Numbered from the stretch's first letter, positions 51,544-60,360 are shown. The stretch is DNA of 64,000 bases from PALSA-968 sp964387075 (GCA_964387075.1 CAYLVB010000005.1:1-64000), one strand, 5' to 3'. Numbers and translations are program-made. Notes: generated by a model from the letters alone, not told the origin.

Positions 51544-51999
51544 ATGATTGCAAAAGAACCGGATGGCGAAAGAGTGAGAAAAAACACCGCCGCGGAAAAA
51601 AACACAAAAATTGACAGCGAAATAATTCGCAATATTGAGAACTATTCTAAAACCCCGCAGTTAATTGCTGATCGTATAAAACAATTAGACAAAGAATGGG
51701 ATATCGAGCGAGTACTCGAAATTAACATGGCAACTTTAAGTATCATAGGCATTTCACTAGCGGTTCTTGTACATATATATTGGCTCATCTTACCTACAAT
51801 CGTATTGCTGTTTTTCATACAGCATGCTATTCAGGGTTGGTGTCCGCCAATCCCGGTTTTCAGGTATTTTAAAGTAAGAACGCGCCCTGAGATTGATCGC
51901 GAGAAATATGCGCTTAAAGCAATCCGCGGCGATTTCAGTAAAATTGGGTTCAACAACAACGCGTACGCTGCTTTTGAAGCCACGCAAAAAATAATTTGA
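51544..51999 (+). CDS. DUF2892-like small membrane protein
   Basis: 151 residues. A hydrophilic, coiled N-terminal third (residues 1-55) is followed by two membrane helices (ATLSIIGISLAVLVHIYW and LPTIVLLFFIQHAIQGW) and a conserved-looking tail with WCPPIPVFRYF and RTRPEIDREKYALKAIRGDF. The ERVLEIN start and W-C-P-P motif resemble DUF2892 (YgaP membrane-tail) proteins, whose function is unknown. It heads a group of small genes between tRNA-Leu and the thioredoxin-fold gene. Confidence 0.8.
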   Translation: MIAKEPDGERVRKNTAAEKNTKIDSEIIRNIENYSKTPQLIADRIKQLDKEWDIERVLEINMATLSIIGISLAVLVHIYWLILPTIVLLFFIQHAIQGWCPPIPVFRYFKVRTRPEIDREKYALKAIRGDFSKIGFNNNAYAAFEATQKII

Positions 52000-52209
52000 G
52001 CTTTCATCCTTCTGTTTCCAGGCATTCTTCACAAGGTATAGATCTTTCAACAAGAGAAGAAGAAAACGGTGTATATTACTTCACGTTACAATCAAAGATG
52101 ATTTGCGGTAATATTTCAGAAAATAAAAAAACAAATGGATTTATTACTTTAGTAAGATAAAGCCGACTTGAGGGGAGGTTTAATTCGACTTTCATCTTAT
52201 TCTACAAAA

Positions 52210-52440
52210 ATGACCGAAGTATTTAAAACAAATTTAGACCGCCACTACGATGTGATCCGCATAAAGGAAATTCTTTTACTTGAGTTTCCCGAAGTATCTT
52301 TTCGGCTTGATCTGCTACATAAAGATAAATTGCTCTACACAGAGGGTAACAGGATACCGGCAAGCAGGATCGTACAGCTCGTAAAACACGAAGGTTTTTA
52401 CTGCGAGATCTTTGACCCCGAAAATAGAGACAAAAAATAA
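52210..52440 (+). CDS. Small soluble protein of unknown function
   Basis: 76 residues, no signal peptide, high in charged residues (MTEVFKTNLDRHYDVIRIKE and YCEIFDPENRDKK). I do not recognise a family. It lies 210 bases after the DUF2892-like gene on the same strand. The ATG at 52210 is preferred over a TTG at 52168. A hairpin follows its stop and serves as a terminator for the convergent gene. Confidence 0.6.
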   Translation: MTEVFKTNLDRHYDVIRIKEILLLEFPEVSFRLDLLHKDKLLYTEGNRIPASRIVQLVKHEGFYCEIFDPENRDKK

Positions 52441-52460
52441 GGCCCGCCATACGGCGAGCC
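52432..52460 (-). terminator. Terminator between convergent small genes
   Basis: GGCTCGCC-GTAT-GGCGGGCC (one G-T pair) on the minus strand, followed by TTATTTTTT. It ends the 52483 gene and may also act on the plus strand. Confidence 0.7.
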
Positions 52461-52482
52461 CTACTTTTGCTAAACCAAATGG

Positions 52483-52824
52483 CTAAAAATTATAAGAACC
52501 TGATATACTATTTGTCGACGTTGAGTCGTCTGTAGTTTTCGATTCAGATTTTTCAGAGCCATGCAGCTTAACTACCTTATTGTAAAGACCCATAATAAGT
52601 ACGGGAGCCGCCACCTGGCCCAAAAATTGACCCAAGCTTGTTAAACCAACCGCACGTAGTACGGCTGATGCTCCCAAACAACTCAATCCGGTCCATAAGA
52701 ATATGTCCGATGACATTTTTGCTGTTTCCTTTTCTATGGTCTTTGCAACTTCGCCTTCAGAGTGATCGTGTCTTCCGTTTGTGATCTTCTGTACGGCTTT
52801 TTTTGCTAATTCCTTCGTTTCCAT
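52483..52824 (-). CDS. Small membrane protein of unknown function
   Basis: 113 residues. An acidic-basic N-terminal third (KELAKKAVQKITNGRHDHSEG) precedes two hydrophobic segments (DIFLWTGLSCLGASAVLRAVG and LGQFLGQVAAPVLIMGLY) and a polar Ser/Thr-rich tail. No family is recognised. It is convergent with the 76-residue gene and divergent in position from the thioredoxin-fold gene. No -7 box is visible, so it may depend on another sigma factor. Confidence 0.7.
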   Translation of the reverse strand: METKELAKKAVQKITNGRHDHSEGEVAKTIEKETAKMSSDIFLWTGLSCLGASAVLRAVGLTSLGQFLGQVAAPVLIMGLYNKVVKLHGSEKSESKTTDDSTSTNSISGSYNF

Positions 52825-52963
52825 AATATCCTATTTTTAGTTTAACTTCTGTTTACTTGATACAGGCATTTCAAACCCTGAACCAAAATAACCCGAACAT
52901 CCAACAGATTGAAAAACGGCAAATTAAGCGGAGAAGAAAGAAATCCGCTATGGGAAAAGCGTT

Positions 52964-52986
52964 AAAAGCGGGACATAATTCCCGCT
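52964..52986 (-). terminator. Probable terminator of thioredoxin-fold gene
   Basis: AGCGGGA-ATTATG-TCCCGCT on the minus strand followed by a short TTTT, 22 bases after the stop codon. Confidence 0.55.
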
Positions 52987-53008
52987 AAGATAAACGCGTT
53001 AAGAAATT

Positions 53009-54511
53009 TTAAGATTTTACCTTTTCGAGCAACTTGATGTAATCTTCCACCTGCTCAACGCCCAGGCGCTTCGCTTTGATGACCTTGTTCTTATCCAGCA
53101 GGTAGATCACGGGCGTACTGTAAATATCAAATTTCTTTTTCAGGTCGTTCAGGTGCACCCCATCGTACACGTTCAGCCAGGAGAGCTTATGTTCTTTGAT
53201 GAACTTCTTCCATTTAGGAACGTCATGGTGTGTGTACACACAATATACTTCCACGCTCTTTCCTTCACCCTTCATCTTTTTATAGATGTCGTGCAGCTTT
53301 GGAATATCCTTCTGGCAATGCCCGCAATCAACATCGTAGAAAGCGATCACGGTCCAATCGGCTTTTACTTTATGCAGGGGGGTAAGTATCTTTTGTATGC
53401 CCTGGTAATTATCAAAGTAAACTTTCGTGAGTCGCTCACTATTGGTGATGGTGTCAATACCCAATTTCTTAATGGTAACCGCGCCTGCGGTGTCAACCAT
53501 GTCCATCTCAGGAGCTACCTTACCGATCAATAATGGTTTCAGAATGTCGGCACGATCGAGCATTTTCTCGAGGCTCTTCTCGTCGAGCCAGTAAGCCTGC
53601 GCGGTACGGTAATATTTATCGATTATTCCCACAAACACGGCGTCGTGGCCCATGATCTTCGAGCTTTCTGAAGCGTAGGTGGTGTAGTACAGGATATATT
53701 TGAACATCTCCTTATTATCACCGGCCATTTTCACCATATTGTCAATGGTCTTTAATAAACTATCCGGAGCCTGAACAACCACTTTCTCGTAGTAGTTCTT
53801 CAGGCGATTATAGAACAGTTTATTGGTATTAAGCGTTCCGTAATCAAAGGGAATTCCATCCCAATAATGCTGCACGTAGTAATTATACTCCCAGATAGAA
53901 TCCTTGCGGCCATTCGCCGCCTTAGGTGGAGTTGGCATTTCCTGTTCGCTTTGCAAGCGAATGATAGTGCTCAGATAGCTGGTTGGATTCCTGGTAATGT
54001 AATCCTTCTGGTATTTTTTGATGGCTTCGAATTGTTTGACACGCTCCGCGCCGATGATCTTGGTAGAATCCTTATCCTTCCTCGCTTTCACGCCTTTCTC
54101 AAAATCCTGCATATCCTTGTACTTGCCGCTCATAAAAAGCACGAACTGCCTGAAATCCTCATTCACGGCCGGACCCACGATCTTCATTTTGTTGTAAAGC
54201 TCAACAGTATCGGTTGCAATGGAGATATTCTGGTCCTCGGTGATCAGCAGATCGAAATAGATCAGTGACTTGTTCTGCCTGAGTACGGCATACACTCCTT
54301 TTTCAAGCGGGGTCTTTCCTTTGAACACGGCGGTACCGTTCTTCGCTTTGGCCGTATCAGCCAGGTACTGGGTGTCCCACTTATACTTCATCAGGTAAAG
54401 GACCGTATCCTTTACGCCTTTGACGTTTATCTTGATCTCATAACCTTTTTGTTGAGCGTTAAGTCCGCAAAAAGCGGCAAGAAGAAGAAGGCTCGTAAGA
54501 ATGCGTTTCAT
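53009..54511 (-). CDS. Exported thiol-disulfide protein (DUF4369/DUF5106/thioredoxin fold)
   Basis: 500 residues with a signal peptide (KRILTSLLLLAAFCGLNAQ). Residues about 20-120 look like DUF4369, a long helical middle (about 120-330) like DUF5106, and a C-terminal TlpA-like thioredoxin domain has the redox motif CGHC (396-399) and the cis-Pro loop STPVIYL (about 465-471). It probably reduces disulfides in periplasmic proteins, such as in cytochrome or surface-protein assembly. It is a single gene with its own terminator. Confidence 0.92.
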   Translation of the reverse strand: MKRILTSLLLLAAFCGLNAQQKGYEIKINVKGVKDTVLYLMKYKWDTQYLADTAKAKNGTAVFKGKTPLEKGVYAVLRQNKSLIYFDLLITEDQNISIATDTVELYNKMKIVGPAVNEDFRQFVLFMSGKYKDMQDFEKGVKARKDKDSTKIIGAERVKQFEAIKKYQKDYITRNPTSYLSTIIRLQSEQEMPTPPKAANGRKDSIWEYNYYVQHYWDGIPFDYGTLNTNKLFYNRLKNYYEKVVVQAPDSLLKTIDNMVKMAGDNKEMFKYILYYTTYASESSKIMGHDAVFVGIIDKYYRTAQAYWLDEKSLEKMLDRADILKPLLIGKVAPEMDMVDTAGAVTIKKLGIDTITNSERLTKVYFDNYQGIQKILTPLHKVKADWTVIAFYDVDCGHCQKDIPKLHDIYKKMKGEGKSVEVYCVYTHHDVPKWKKFIKEHKLSWLNVYDGVHLNDLKKKFDIYSTPVIYLLDKNKVIKAKRLGVEQVEDYIKLLEKVKS

Positions 54512-54564
54512 AAGAAGATTTTGCTTTTTATATCAAAAATCAAACCAAGTTTAAAGATAGTAAT

Positions 54565-55581
54565 TTATTTTTTCAGATCCTCTATCATGGCCCTAAGATC
54601 ACCTTTAAAACGGGTGTTGAGCACCCCGTTGAGGGAGTCGTAGAGGCCGTCATATCGCTGAGCGTCAATGAAAAAAGCGTTTCGGGCCTCGAGGATAGAC
54701 CGGTTTGCGTATTGAAAACGCCCCGGGTTCTTATAGGGTAATTTACCCGCTTTCCGGTATATTTCCGCGAGTTTCTCCTGCTTTTTTATAGCCCTTTGGA
54801 GGGAGTCCATTTCCTCGGTTTCCCGGTAGAATTTTTCCAGGTTTTGATACTCCGCCAGCACAAATACATTGTACAGCGAGTCATCCTCCATGCCGTAGCG
54901 GTATTTCCTTAGTTCAGCCGTATCTCCCGCTAAATATCTTTGGGTGGCCTTCAAAGAAATAAAATTCGCGAGGTTCTCGTTCACATCCACAGTGCTTTTA
55001 GCATAATACGTGGCGTGAAACAATTCGTGGAACAACAAACCCGCCAGCCGCCCTTTACTTCGTTTGAGCATTGACGAAAGCACCGGATCGGGCAGCCAGC
55101 CCAGGGTGCTCCACGCGCTCACCGTAGAAAGATCGGCATCGTAGCCCATTTTCAAAAGCCTCAAATATTCCCGCTGCGCCAGGTTCTTACTGAAAAATCC
55201 CTTGTAAGAAACACGCCCTATCATAGGGAACTCCCAATAATAGGCCTCGAAGGCGAACGGTTTGCACGCGGTAACTACCCAAAGTACAGGCTGGCCTTCC
55301 TGGTTAAAATAAGTAGTGAAATTGCGGGTAGGTTTATATCCCAGGCTGTCGACCGAATATTTTTTGATCTCTTCCACCAGCCGCAGTTTTTCGGCTTCCG
55401 GCCCGCTAAGCAACCCGCTTTTGAGTACCTCCTCATTCTTTTCGGTGTTCAAAATGATGTTCAGTTGCCCCCTTCCCATCTTCAGCAGGTACAGGCTCAA
55501 TTGCGCATGCAGGAGAAGCCAGCCAAAACCCAGCATGGCGGCTATGTTGAAAGTAAATCCTAATATCCTTCTCAGCTTCAC
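54565..55581 (-). CDS. Membrane-anchored zinc aminopeptidase-like protein (PF10023 type)
   Basis: 338 residues with one N-terminal membrane segment (GFTFNIAAMLGFGWLLLHA). The zinc motif HELFH (185-189) and a downstream NENLAN with the possible third ligand Glu202 match the 'putative aminopeptidase' family. The active site would face the periplasm. The start codon is GTG at 55581; no in-frame ATG precedes it. It is divergent from the YdcF gene, only 29 bases apart. Confidence 0.87.
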   Translation of the reverse strand: MKLRRILGFTFNIAAMLGFGWLLLHAQLSLYLLKMGRGQLNIILNTEKNEEVLKSGLLSGPEAEKLRLVEEIKKYSVDSLGYKPTRNFTTYFNQEGQPVLWVVTACKPFAFEAYYWEFPMIGRVSYKGFFSKNLAQREYLRLLKMGYDADLSTVSAWSTLGWLPDPVLSSMLKRSKGRLAGLLFHELFHATYYAKSTVDVNENLANFISLKATQRYLAGDTAELRKYRYGMEDDSLYNVFVLAEYQNLEKFYRETEEMDSLQRAIKKQEKLAEIYRKAGKLPYKNPGRFQYANRSILEARNAFFIDAQRYDGLYDSLNGVLNTRFKGDLRAMIEDLKK

Positions 55582-55590
55582 GAATTGTAT

Positions 55591-55598
55591 TATTTTTG
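55591..55598 (+). promoter_or_regulatory. -7 box TATTTTTG for ydcF-like gene
   Basis: An exact TAnnTTTG match 12 bases before the ATG at 55611. The TTG in the box is an alternative but unlikely start. Confidence 0.55.
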
Positions 55599-55610
55599 GG
55601 GCAGGTTCCT

Positions 55611-56375
55611 ATGTTTTTTATCCTCTCTAAGATACTGGCTTTTTTGTTAAGTCCGCTTACATGGGCCTTTGTGCTCTTTGGTTTTGTGGCATTTTCCAGG
55701 GATCCAAAGAGAAAGAAACGCTGCTTCATCACGGCGCTTGCCGTTTTGTACCTTTTCTCCAATTCCTTTTTGGTTGACGAATGCATGCGGATGTGGGAAG
55801 TAACCACGCCGGATCTTAAAACCACACAGAAATATGATTACGCGGTTGTCCTGGGAGGAATGATCTGGTATGATGCCCGGCAAGACAAACCCCAGTTCAT
55901 GCGTGGGGCCGACCGACTTTTCCAGGTGTTGCCCTTGCTGCATAACGGACAGGTAAAAAAGATCATTATTACGGGAGGTTCGGGCAGCATCATGCGCCAG
56001 GAGGAGAAAGAGTCCATCATACTCCGGAATTATCTTGTGAAAGCGGGCATTCCCGACAGCTGTATCATTACCGAAAGCAATTCGCGCAACACCAGAGAGA
56101 ACGCCGAAGAAACCAAAAAGATCCTCGATCAATTGGGAGTGAGAGACAGTGTTTTGTTTGTGAGCTCAGCCTTCCACCTCAGAAGAGGGAAAGGTTGTTT
56201 TGAAAAAGTGGGCGTCACTAAACTAGTGCTCTACCCTACCGACCGTTACAGCGGCCCCCGAAAATTTGAATTAGACTATCTTTTGCTTCCGAATCCTGAC
56301 GCGATGGAACAATGGGGCTTATTGGTGCACGAGATCACCGGTTATCTGGTTTATAAACTCAGGGGTTTTTGCTGA
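55611..56375 (+). CDS. YdcF/ElyC/SanA (DUF218) family membrane protein
   Basis: 254 residues. Two N-terminal membrane segments (ILSKILAFLLSPLTWAFVLFG and CFITALAVLYLFSN) are followed by the DUF218 domain: YAVVLGGMI, KIIITGGSG, RNTRENAEE and VSSAFHLRR. ElyC and SanA proteins act in envelope integrity, ElyC in lipid-carrier/peptidoglycan metabolism; the substrate here is unknown. The start at 55611 gives the membrane segment. It ends 60 bases before the convergent SDR gene. Confidence 0.9.
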   Translation: MFFILSKILAFLLSPLTWAFVLFGFVAFSRDPKRKKRCFITALAVLYLFSNSFLVDECMRMWEVTTPDLKTTQKYDYAVVLGGMIWYDARQDKPQFMRGADRLFQVLPLLHNGQVKKIIITGGSGSIMRQEEKESIILRNYLVKAGIPDSCIITESNSRNTRENAEETKKILDQLGVRDSVLFVSSAFHLRRGKGCFEKVGVTKLVLYPTDRYSGPRKFELDYLLLPNPDAMEQWGLLVHEITGYLVYKLRGFC

Positions 56376-56435
56376 TCTTATAATTTTGCAGCTCTACCTT
56401 TCTTCTTCCCGTACCTCACATTTCGTACCTCGTAC

Positions 56436-57203
56436 CTATAATGTCCAGCCGTCGTCAACAACGATGTTCTGTCCGTTGATATAAGCCGAAGCATCTGAGA
56501 GCAGGTAAGCAAAGGTTCCCATGATGTCTTCCTGCGCTAACATTCCTTTACTGACTCCGTGCTCGTTGTATTTTTTCACGAATTCTTCGTTCTGGTCATT
56601 GAAGATCCCGCCGGGACTGATGCAATTAAAGCGAATGTTTTTGCCCGCGTAGTAATTGACAAAGTATTTAGTGAGATGAATGACGCCTGCCTTTATGGCC
56701 GCGTATTCTACCGGCATGGTGAATCCGGAGTTTTCATACACTTCGAATTTAGGCGCGGCAACTCCGTAAATAGAAGCCATGCTGATCATATTGCCGTGTC
56801 CTTGCTGTTTAAAGAACATAGCGAACTGCTGCATGCAGAGAAAATAACCTCCAAGATGCATATCTACGTTCTCACAAAAATCTTTGTAGGTCACTTTCTC
56901 AAGATCGTTTCCATACCCTTTATTTCGCGGATAGGCGTTATTCACCAAAGCGTCGATCTTCCCGAATTTATTTTTTATTTCGGAAATAGCCTTTTGAATA
57001 GAACTTTCTGAAGTGATATCCAGTTTTACAGTGTGAAGTTTATCGGAATCGATCTCACTCTTTAATTTCTGTAATTGCTCTTCGTCGATATCCGCCGCTA
57101 TTACAGAAGCTCCGCGCCCAAGAGCGGTCTTTACAAAGCCTTTTCCAAGGAGTCCGCAGCCCCCGGTGATCACAATTACTTTATTGGAAAGATCGGCGAA
57201 CAT
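56436..57203 (-). CDS. SDR-family oxidoreductase of nonulosonate operon
   Basis: 255 residues. The Rossmann start GGCGLLGKGF, the NNAYPRNKGYG region, the catalytic Ser (SMASIYG) and the YAAIKAG YxxxK motif define a classical short-chain dehydrogenase. It resembles SDRs found in flagellin or surface sialic/legionaminic acid loci (PtmA-like). Its ATG overlaps the preceding methyltransferase stop by one base (TAATG). It is last in the five-gene operon; the oxidised or reduced sugar is unknown. Confidence 0.9.
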   Translation of the reverse strand: MFADLSNKVIVITGGCGLLGKGFVKTALGRGASVIAADIDEEQLQKLKSEIDSDKLHTVKLDITSESSIQKAISEIKNKFGKIDALVNNAYPRNKGYGNDLEKVTYKDFCENVDMHLGGYFLCMQQFAMFFKQQGHGNMISMASIYGVAAPKFEVYENSGFTMPVEYAAIKAGVIHLTKYFVNYYAGKNIRFNCISPGGIFNDQNEEFVKKYNEHGVSKGMLAQEDIMGTFAYLLSDASAYINGQNIVVDDGWTL

Positions 57204-57949
57204 TATTTCGTGATCTCGAGAATGCCCCAGCTCATTAACATGCCGCCGGAAATTTGAAGACGTTTTCCCTCTTTGGTCATAACGGTAAATGTGCCGATCC
57301 CTTTTCCGTCATAAGCGAAATCGCTTTCCGGGTTGAACTCATGCACTTTGTAAGCGCTCACTTTGCCTTCCAGCCATTTTTCAAGCGTGTACAAACTAAA
57401 GGTATTGTACTGCATCGAAATTCCCTCTTTACCCGAAGCGCGTGTATGATCCACAAAATGCGACTGCACATCCACATCATGCCGGAAATTGAAAAGCGTA
57501 CTGGCGTACAATTTGCCGCCTTTTTTTACCGTACTCAGCAACTGGTCCAAAGCATCCTTTGGTTTATCCAGGGCCAGGAGCGTCATCCAGCAAAAAACAA
57601 TATCGAAATTTTCTTTGTAGGACGAGAGGTCGTAAATACTTCCGTTAAGTAGTTTTTTGCTCTTCACATCCTTCAATACGTTTCCCGCGAGTTCAAGAGC
57701 AGCATCACTCACATCGATGAGGGTAAAATTCGCTTCCGGGTAGATCTTGCTGATATGATAGCTCAAAGTACCGGCGCCGCAGGCAATATCAGCTATCTGA
57801 TCACGTTTAGCGGGCTTATCCGCGTTGATGATCTTCTCCAGCAAAAGCTGCTGCCCGGATTTATTGGCCAGGTATTTCAGGTAGTAATCGTTTACTTCCT
57901 TCGCATCCTTTTGATAGGCCTTTATATAACCTTCGTTAGTACTTTCCAT
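57203..57949 (-). CDS. Class I SAM-dependent methyltransferase of nonulosonate operon
   Basis: 248 residues. The SAM-binding motif I is ADIACGAGTLSYH, followed by LIDVSDAALELA, FDIVFCWMTLLA and KGGKLYASTLF. The C-terminal half is family-specific. In this context it probably O- or N-methylates a nonulosonic acid or its precursor sugar; that is inference. Its start lies 28 bases inside the TIM-barrel gene, so translation is coupled. Confidence 0.88.
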   Translation of the reverse strand: MESTNEGYIKAYQKDAKEVNDYYLKYLANKSGQQLLLEKIINADKPAKRDQIADIACGAGTLSYHISKIYPEANFTLIDVSDAALELAGNVLKDVKSKKLLNGSIYDLSSYKENFDIVFCWMTLLALDKPKDALDQLLSTVKKGGKLYASTLFNFRHDVDVQSHFVDHTRASGKEGISMQYNTFSLYTLEKWLEGKVSAYKVHEFNPESDFAYDGKGIGTFTVMTKEGKRLQISGGMLMSWGILEITK

Positions 57950-58785
57950 CTTTCCAATAGATTAATTTGTTGGGTAATCTCTTCTTCGTTCAGCTTCCTG
58001 ACTTCGATGACATGAACAATATTAGCAAATTTATTGAGGTAAGGCAAGAACCAGTAATCGTAGCCCATTTTATCGTTGGTATCGAACTTTCCGTCGTTAT
58101 CGCTGTGGTGGATACACCCTATCTTATCCATCAGTTTTTCCATGGCACGATCCTTATCGAAATGAAGCGTTTCGGCCGACACTTTCAGGTGACCGGTATC
58201 GATGAGCATATCCACGTTAAAGGCATTGACCTCGTTCAGCATTTTGATCATCTCATCGGGGTCGCAGCAGAATAATGGATTGCTTCCGTTGGGATGTACG
58301 TTCACCGGCGCCAAAACATTGTTCTCAATTAAAAACCGCATGCCCATTTTGTAACCGGCCTCGGAGACCTGCTTTACAGATCTAACGAATAGTTCCCAGT
58401 TCTCCTTACGGTCAAATTCCTTTTCAAGGTTGAGCTTTCTTCCCAACTCATCAGGAGCGGGGTCTACACAGAACCCGGCGTGCGCCGAGAAGAAAGGAGC
58501 TCCTGCTTTCTTAGAAAGCTCGAGTGCTCTTAAGCAATGTTCTATAGAGGTTTGGCGGATCTCATTATTGGATGAAGCCAGGTTAAGTACAAATGGAATT
58601 TCTGGGGCCGGAAAATAATTATGCGCGTAACGCTCTATCGGCGCTTCCAGAAATACTTTTTCCATATCCGCGCGGTAAGGCATACCGCTGCTGAACTCAA
58701 TGCTCCACTTGTTCTTTTTAGCGGCGGCTATCACTTCCTCCGCGCTCTTTCCCATCATCGCCAATGTACTGATCACGATCTCCAT
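57922..58785 (-). CDS. TIM-barrel sugar isomerase/epimerase-like protein (AP endonuclease 2 fold)
   Basis: 287 residues. Metal-site segments of the xylose-isomerase-like fold are visible: SAHAGF, RFLIENN, DTGHLKVS, and HHSDNDGKFD. It could isomerise or epimerise the sugar precursor of the nonulosonate. The first ATG that overlaps the GNAT stop (TGATG, sharing one base) is used; a GTG three bases earlier is also open. A member of this family in a neuB operon is unusual. Confidence 0.85.
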   Translation of the reverse strand: MEIVISTLAMMGKSAEEVIAAAKKNKWSIEFSSGMPYRADMEKVFLEAPIERYAHNYFPAPEIPFVLNLASSNNEIRQTSIEHCLRALELSKKAGAPFFSAHAGFCVDPAPDELGRKLNLEKEFDRKENWELFVRSVKQVSEAGYKMGMRFLIENNVLAPVNVHPNGSNPLFCCDPDEMIKMLNEVNAFNVDMLIDTGHLKVSAETLHFDKDRAMEKLMDKIGCIHHSDNDGKFDTNDKMGYDYWFLPYLNKFANIVHVIEVRKLNEEEITQQINLLERWKVLTKVI

Positions 58786-59252
58786 CACGCCAAATTTAAA
58801 CTATAAAATCCAAAGGTCTCTTTTTTCTCCAGCAAGGTAAAACCAAGCTTTTCGTACAGTTGAATTGCTTTTTCGTTATCGTTATCCACCGAAAGTTTGA
58901 TCTGTTTCACTCCATGCTGCTTCCCAAAACTGATCAACTGGTTCATCATCATCACACCAAGACCCAAACCCAGGTATTTCTCACTAACAGCAATGCCCAG
59001 CCAAATGGTTTTCTCTCTTTTACCGGCTTCCCCGCCGCAATGCGAGGCAACAGTTGCCTCATCCGAAACATCGAGGTGGCCATAAGCAGCCGGGATGCCG
59101 TTATCCAGCAGCAAAAAAGTGCAGAGATGATCCTTGATCACTTCTAAAGGTCTCTTCTGGAAATACCGAAAAGAGCTCAAAGAACTCCCCGCCTCATCCA
59201 GGAATTGCTGAAGTAATTTTGTATCGGGATATTTTACCTGGACGAATTGCAA
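58785..59252 (-). CDS. GNAT-family N-acetyltransferase of nonulosonate operon
   Basis: 155 residues. The acetyl-CoA loop region is LGIAVSEKYLGLGLGVMMMN and the C-terminal segment LSVDNDNEKAIQLYEKLGF is typical of GNAT enzymes. It could acetylate an amino group on the sugar made by this operon. The start codon appears to be TTG at 59252, two bases after the neuB stop codon; no ATG is available. Confidence 0.88.
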   Translation of the reverse strand: MQFVQVKYPDTKLLQQFLDEAGSSLSSFRYFQKRPLEVIKDHLCTFLLLDNGIPAAYGHLDVSDEATVASHCGGEAGKREKTIWLGIAVSEKYLGLGLGVMMMNQLISFGKQHGVKQIKLSVDNDNEKAIQLYEKLGFTLLEKKETFGFYSLNLA

Positions 59253-59253
59253 G

Positions 59254-60273
59254 CTAAAGGTCTACACTTTCCTTAGTAAATGGCGCATCTTTCACAAGAT
59301 CCGCTTTTAGTTTTTTGCCGATGATCTTTTCGAAATAATTGGGAGATAGTCCGTTCATGGGACGTTTAAACGCAATATGTTCTTTTTGAATGACCGTTCC
59401 GGCTTTGATATCAGCTTTGGCAACCAGGCTCCGACGCATACCGTATGTGTTTTTTTGCTCAGAAGCGCTTGGGGTTTTCACTCCCGTTCCAAAACATTTC
59501 TCGATGTTACGGATGCCATCCACCAATTCTTTGAACTCCGAAGGCTCAAGCGAAGAAGAATGATCCGGACCCGGCAATTTTTTATCGAGTGTAAAGTGTT
59601 TTTCGATCATCTCGGCGCCCAGGGCAATGGCCGCGAAACAAGCGTAATTATTGGGTACGTGACAGCTATAACCGGTCTTTACTTTCAATTCATCACGCAT
59701 AGTGACCATCGCGAGAAGATTTGTGTCTTCTATCTTAGAAGGATAATCCGTATTACATTGCAGGATCACAATATCGTTGTTACCGGCATCGCGCATCGCA
59801 TTTACCGCATCGCTAACTTCCTGCATGGTTGCCATGCCCGTACTTACGATCATTTTCTTTTTAAAAGCAGCCACATATTTCAGAAAAGGAAGTTCAGCTA
59901 TTTGTCCGGAAGCAATTTTGAAAACGCTTACACCAATATCATCCAAAAGATCGGCGTCCTCGAAATTGTAGGGTGTCGACATAAAATCGATCCCCACTTT
60001 TTCACAATGATCTTTCAATTTTTTAAAGTCTTCCTTCTGCAGTTCCAGTTTCTTCAGCATGTCGTACTGACTTTCCTGTTTATCGGTTACGTGCAACTGG
60101 TAGTTTGCCTTTGGAGATTCTTTGGTAACGATCTGCTCCGCTTTAAAGGTTTGGAACTTCACGCAGTCTGCACCGACCTCCTTGGCTTTTTCTATCAGCT
60201 TGTAGGCAAGGGTGATATCGCCGTTATGGTTAACGCCGGCTTCGGCTATGATGTAAATTTTTTTGCTCTGCAT
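59254..60273 (-). CDS. neuB: Nonulosonic acid synthase, NeuB-like (sialic/legionaminic acid)
   Basis: 339 residues. The NeuB TIM barrel shows IIAEAGVNHNGD, GADCVKFQTF, KIASGQIAELPFL, STGMATMQEV, ILQCNTDYPS, GYSCHVP and KHFTLDKKLPGPDHSSSLEP. The C-terminal SAF domain (RRSLVAKADIKAGTVIQKEH) is complete. The enzyme condenses phosphoenolpyruvate with an N-acylated hexosamine to give a nonulosonate such as N-acetylneuraminate or diacetyllegionaminate. It leads a five-gene unit. The epimerase and CMP-transferase genes usually next to it are not in the window. Confidence 0.95.
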   Translation of the reverse strand: MQSKKIYIIAEAGVNHNGDITLAYKLIEKAKEVGADCVKFQTFKAEQIVTKESPKANYQLHVTDKQESQYDMLKKLELQKEDFKKLKDHCEKVGIDFMSTPYNFEDADLLDDIGVSVFKIASGQIAELPFLKYVAAFKKKMIVSTGMATMQEVSDAVNAMRDAGNNDIVILQCNTDYPSKIEDTNLLAMVTMRDELKVKTGYSCHVPNNYACFAAIALGAEMIEKHFTLDKKLPGPDHSSSLEPSEFKELVDGIRNIEKCFGTGVKTPSASEQKNTYGMRRSLVAKADIKAGTVIQKEHIAFKRPMNGLSPNYFEKIIGKKLKADLVKDAPFTKESVDL

Positions 60274-60283
60274 TTTGAGAGTG

Positions 60284-60291
60284 TAAAAGTA
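60284..60291 (-). promoter_or_regulatory. -7-like box TACTTTTA for nonulosonate operon
   Basis: One base off TAnnTTTG on the minus strand, ten bases before the neuB ATG. Confidence 0.45.
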
Positions 60292-60360
60292 CTAAAAAAC
60301 AACAATTTATGCTATTATCCGGTTTGCTGGTGACCGTAACAGGTTGCGTCAAATATTTCG

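Noticed and set aside
55596..55610. TTG start at 55596 for the YdcF-like gene
   Set aside because: The TTG is part of the -7 box; the ATG at 55611 gives the membrane segment directly.
59377..60333. 318-residue plus-strand frame opposite neuB
   Set aside because: It mirrors the full NeuB reading frame and its translation shows no domain.
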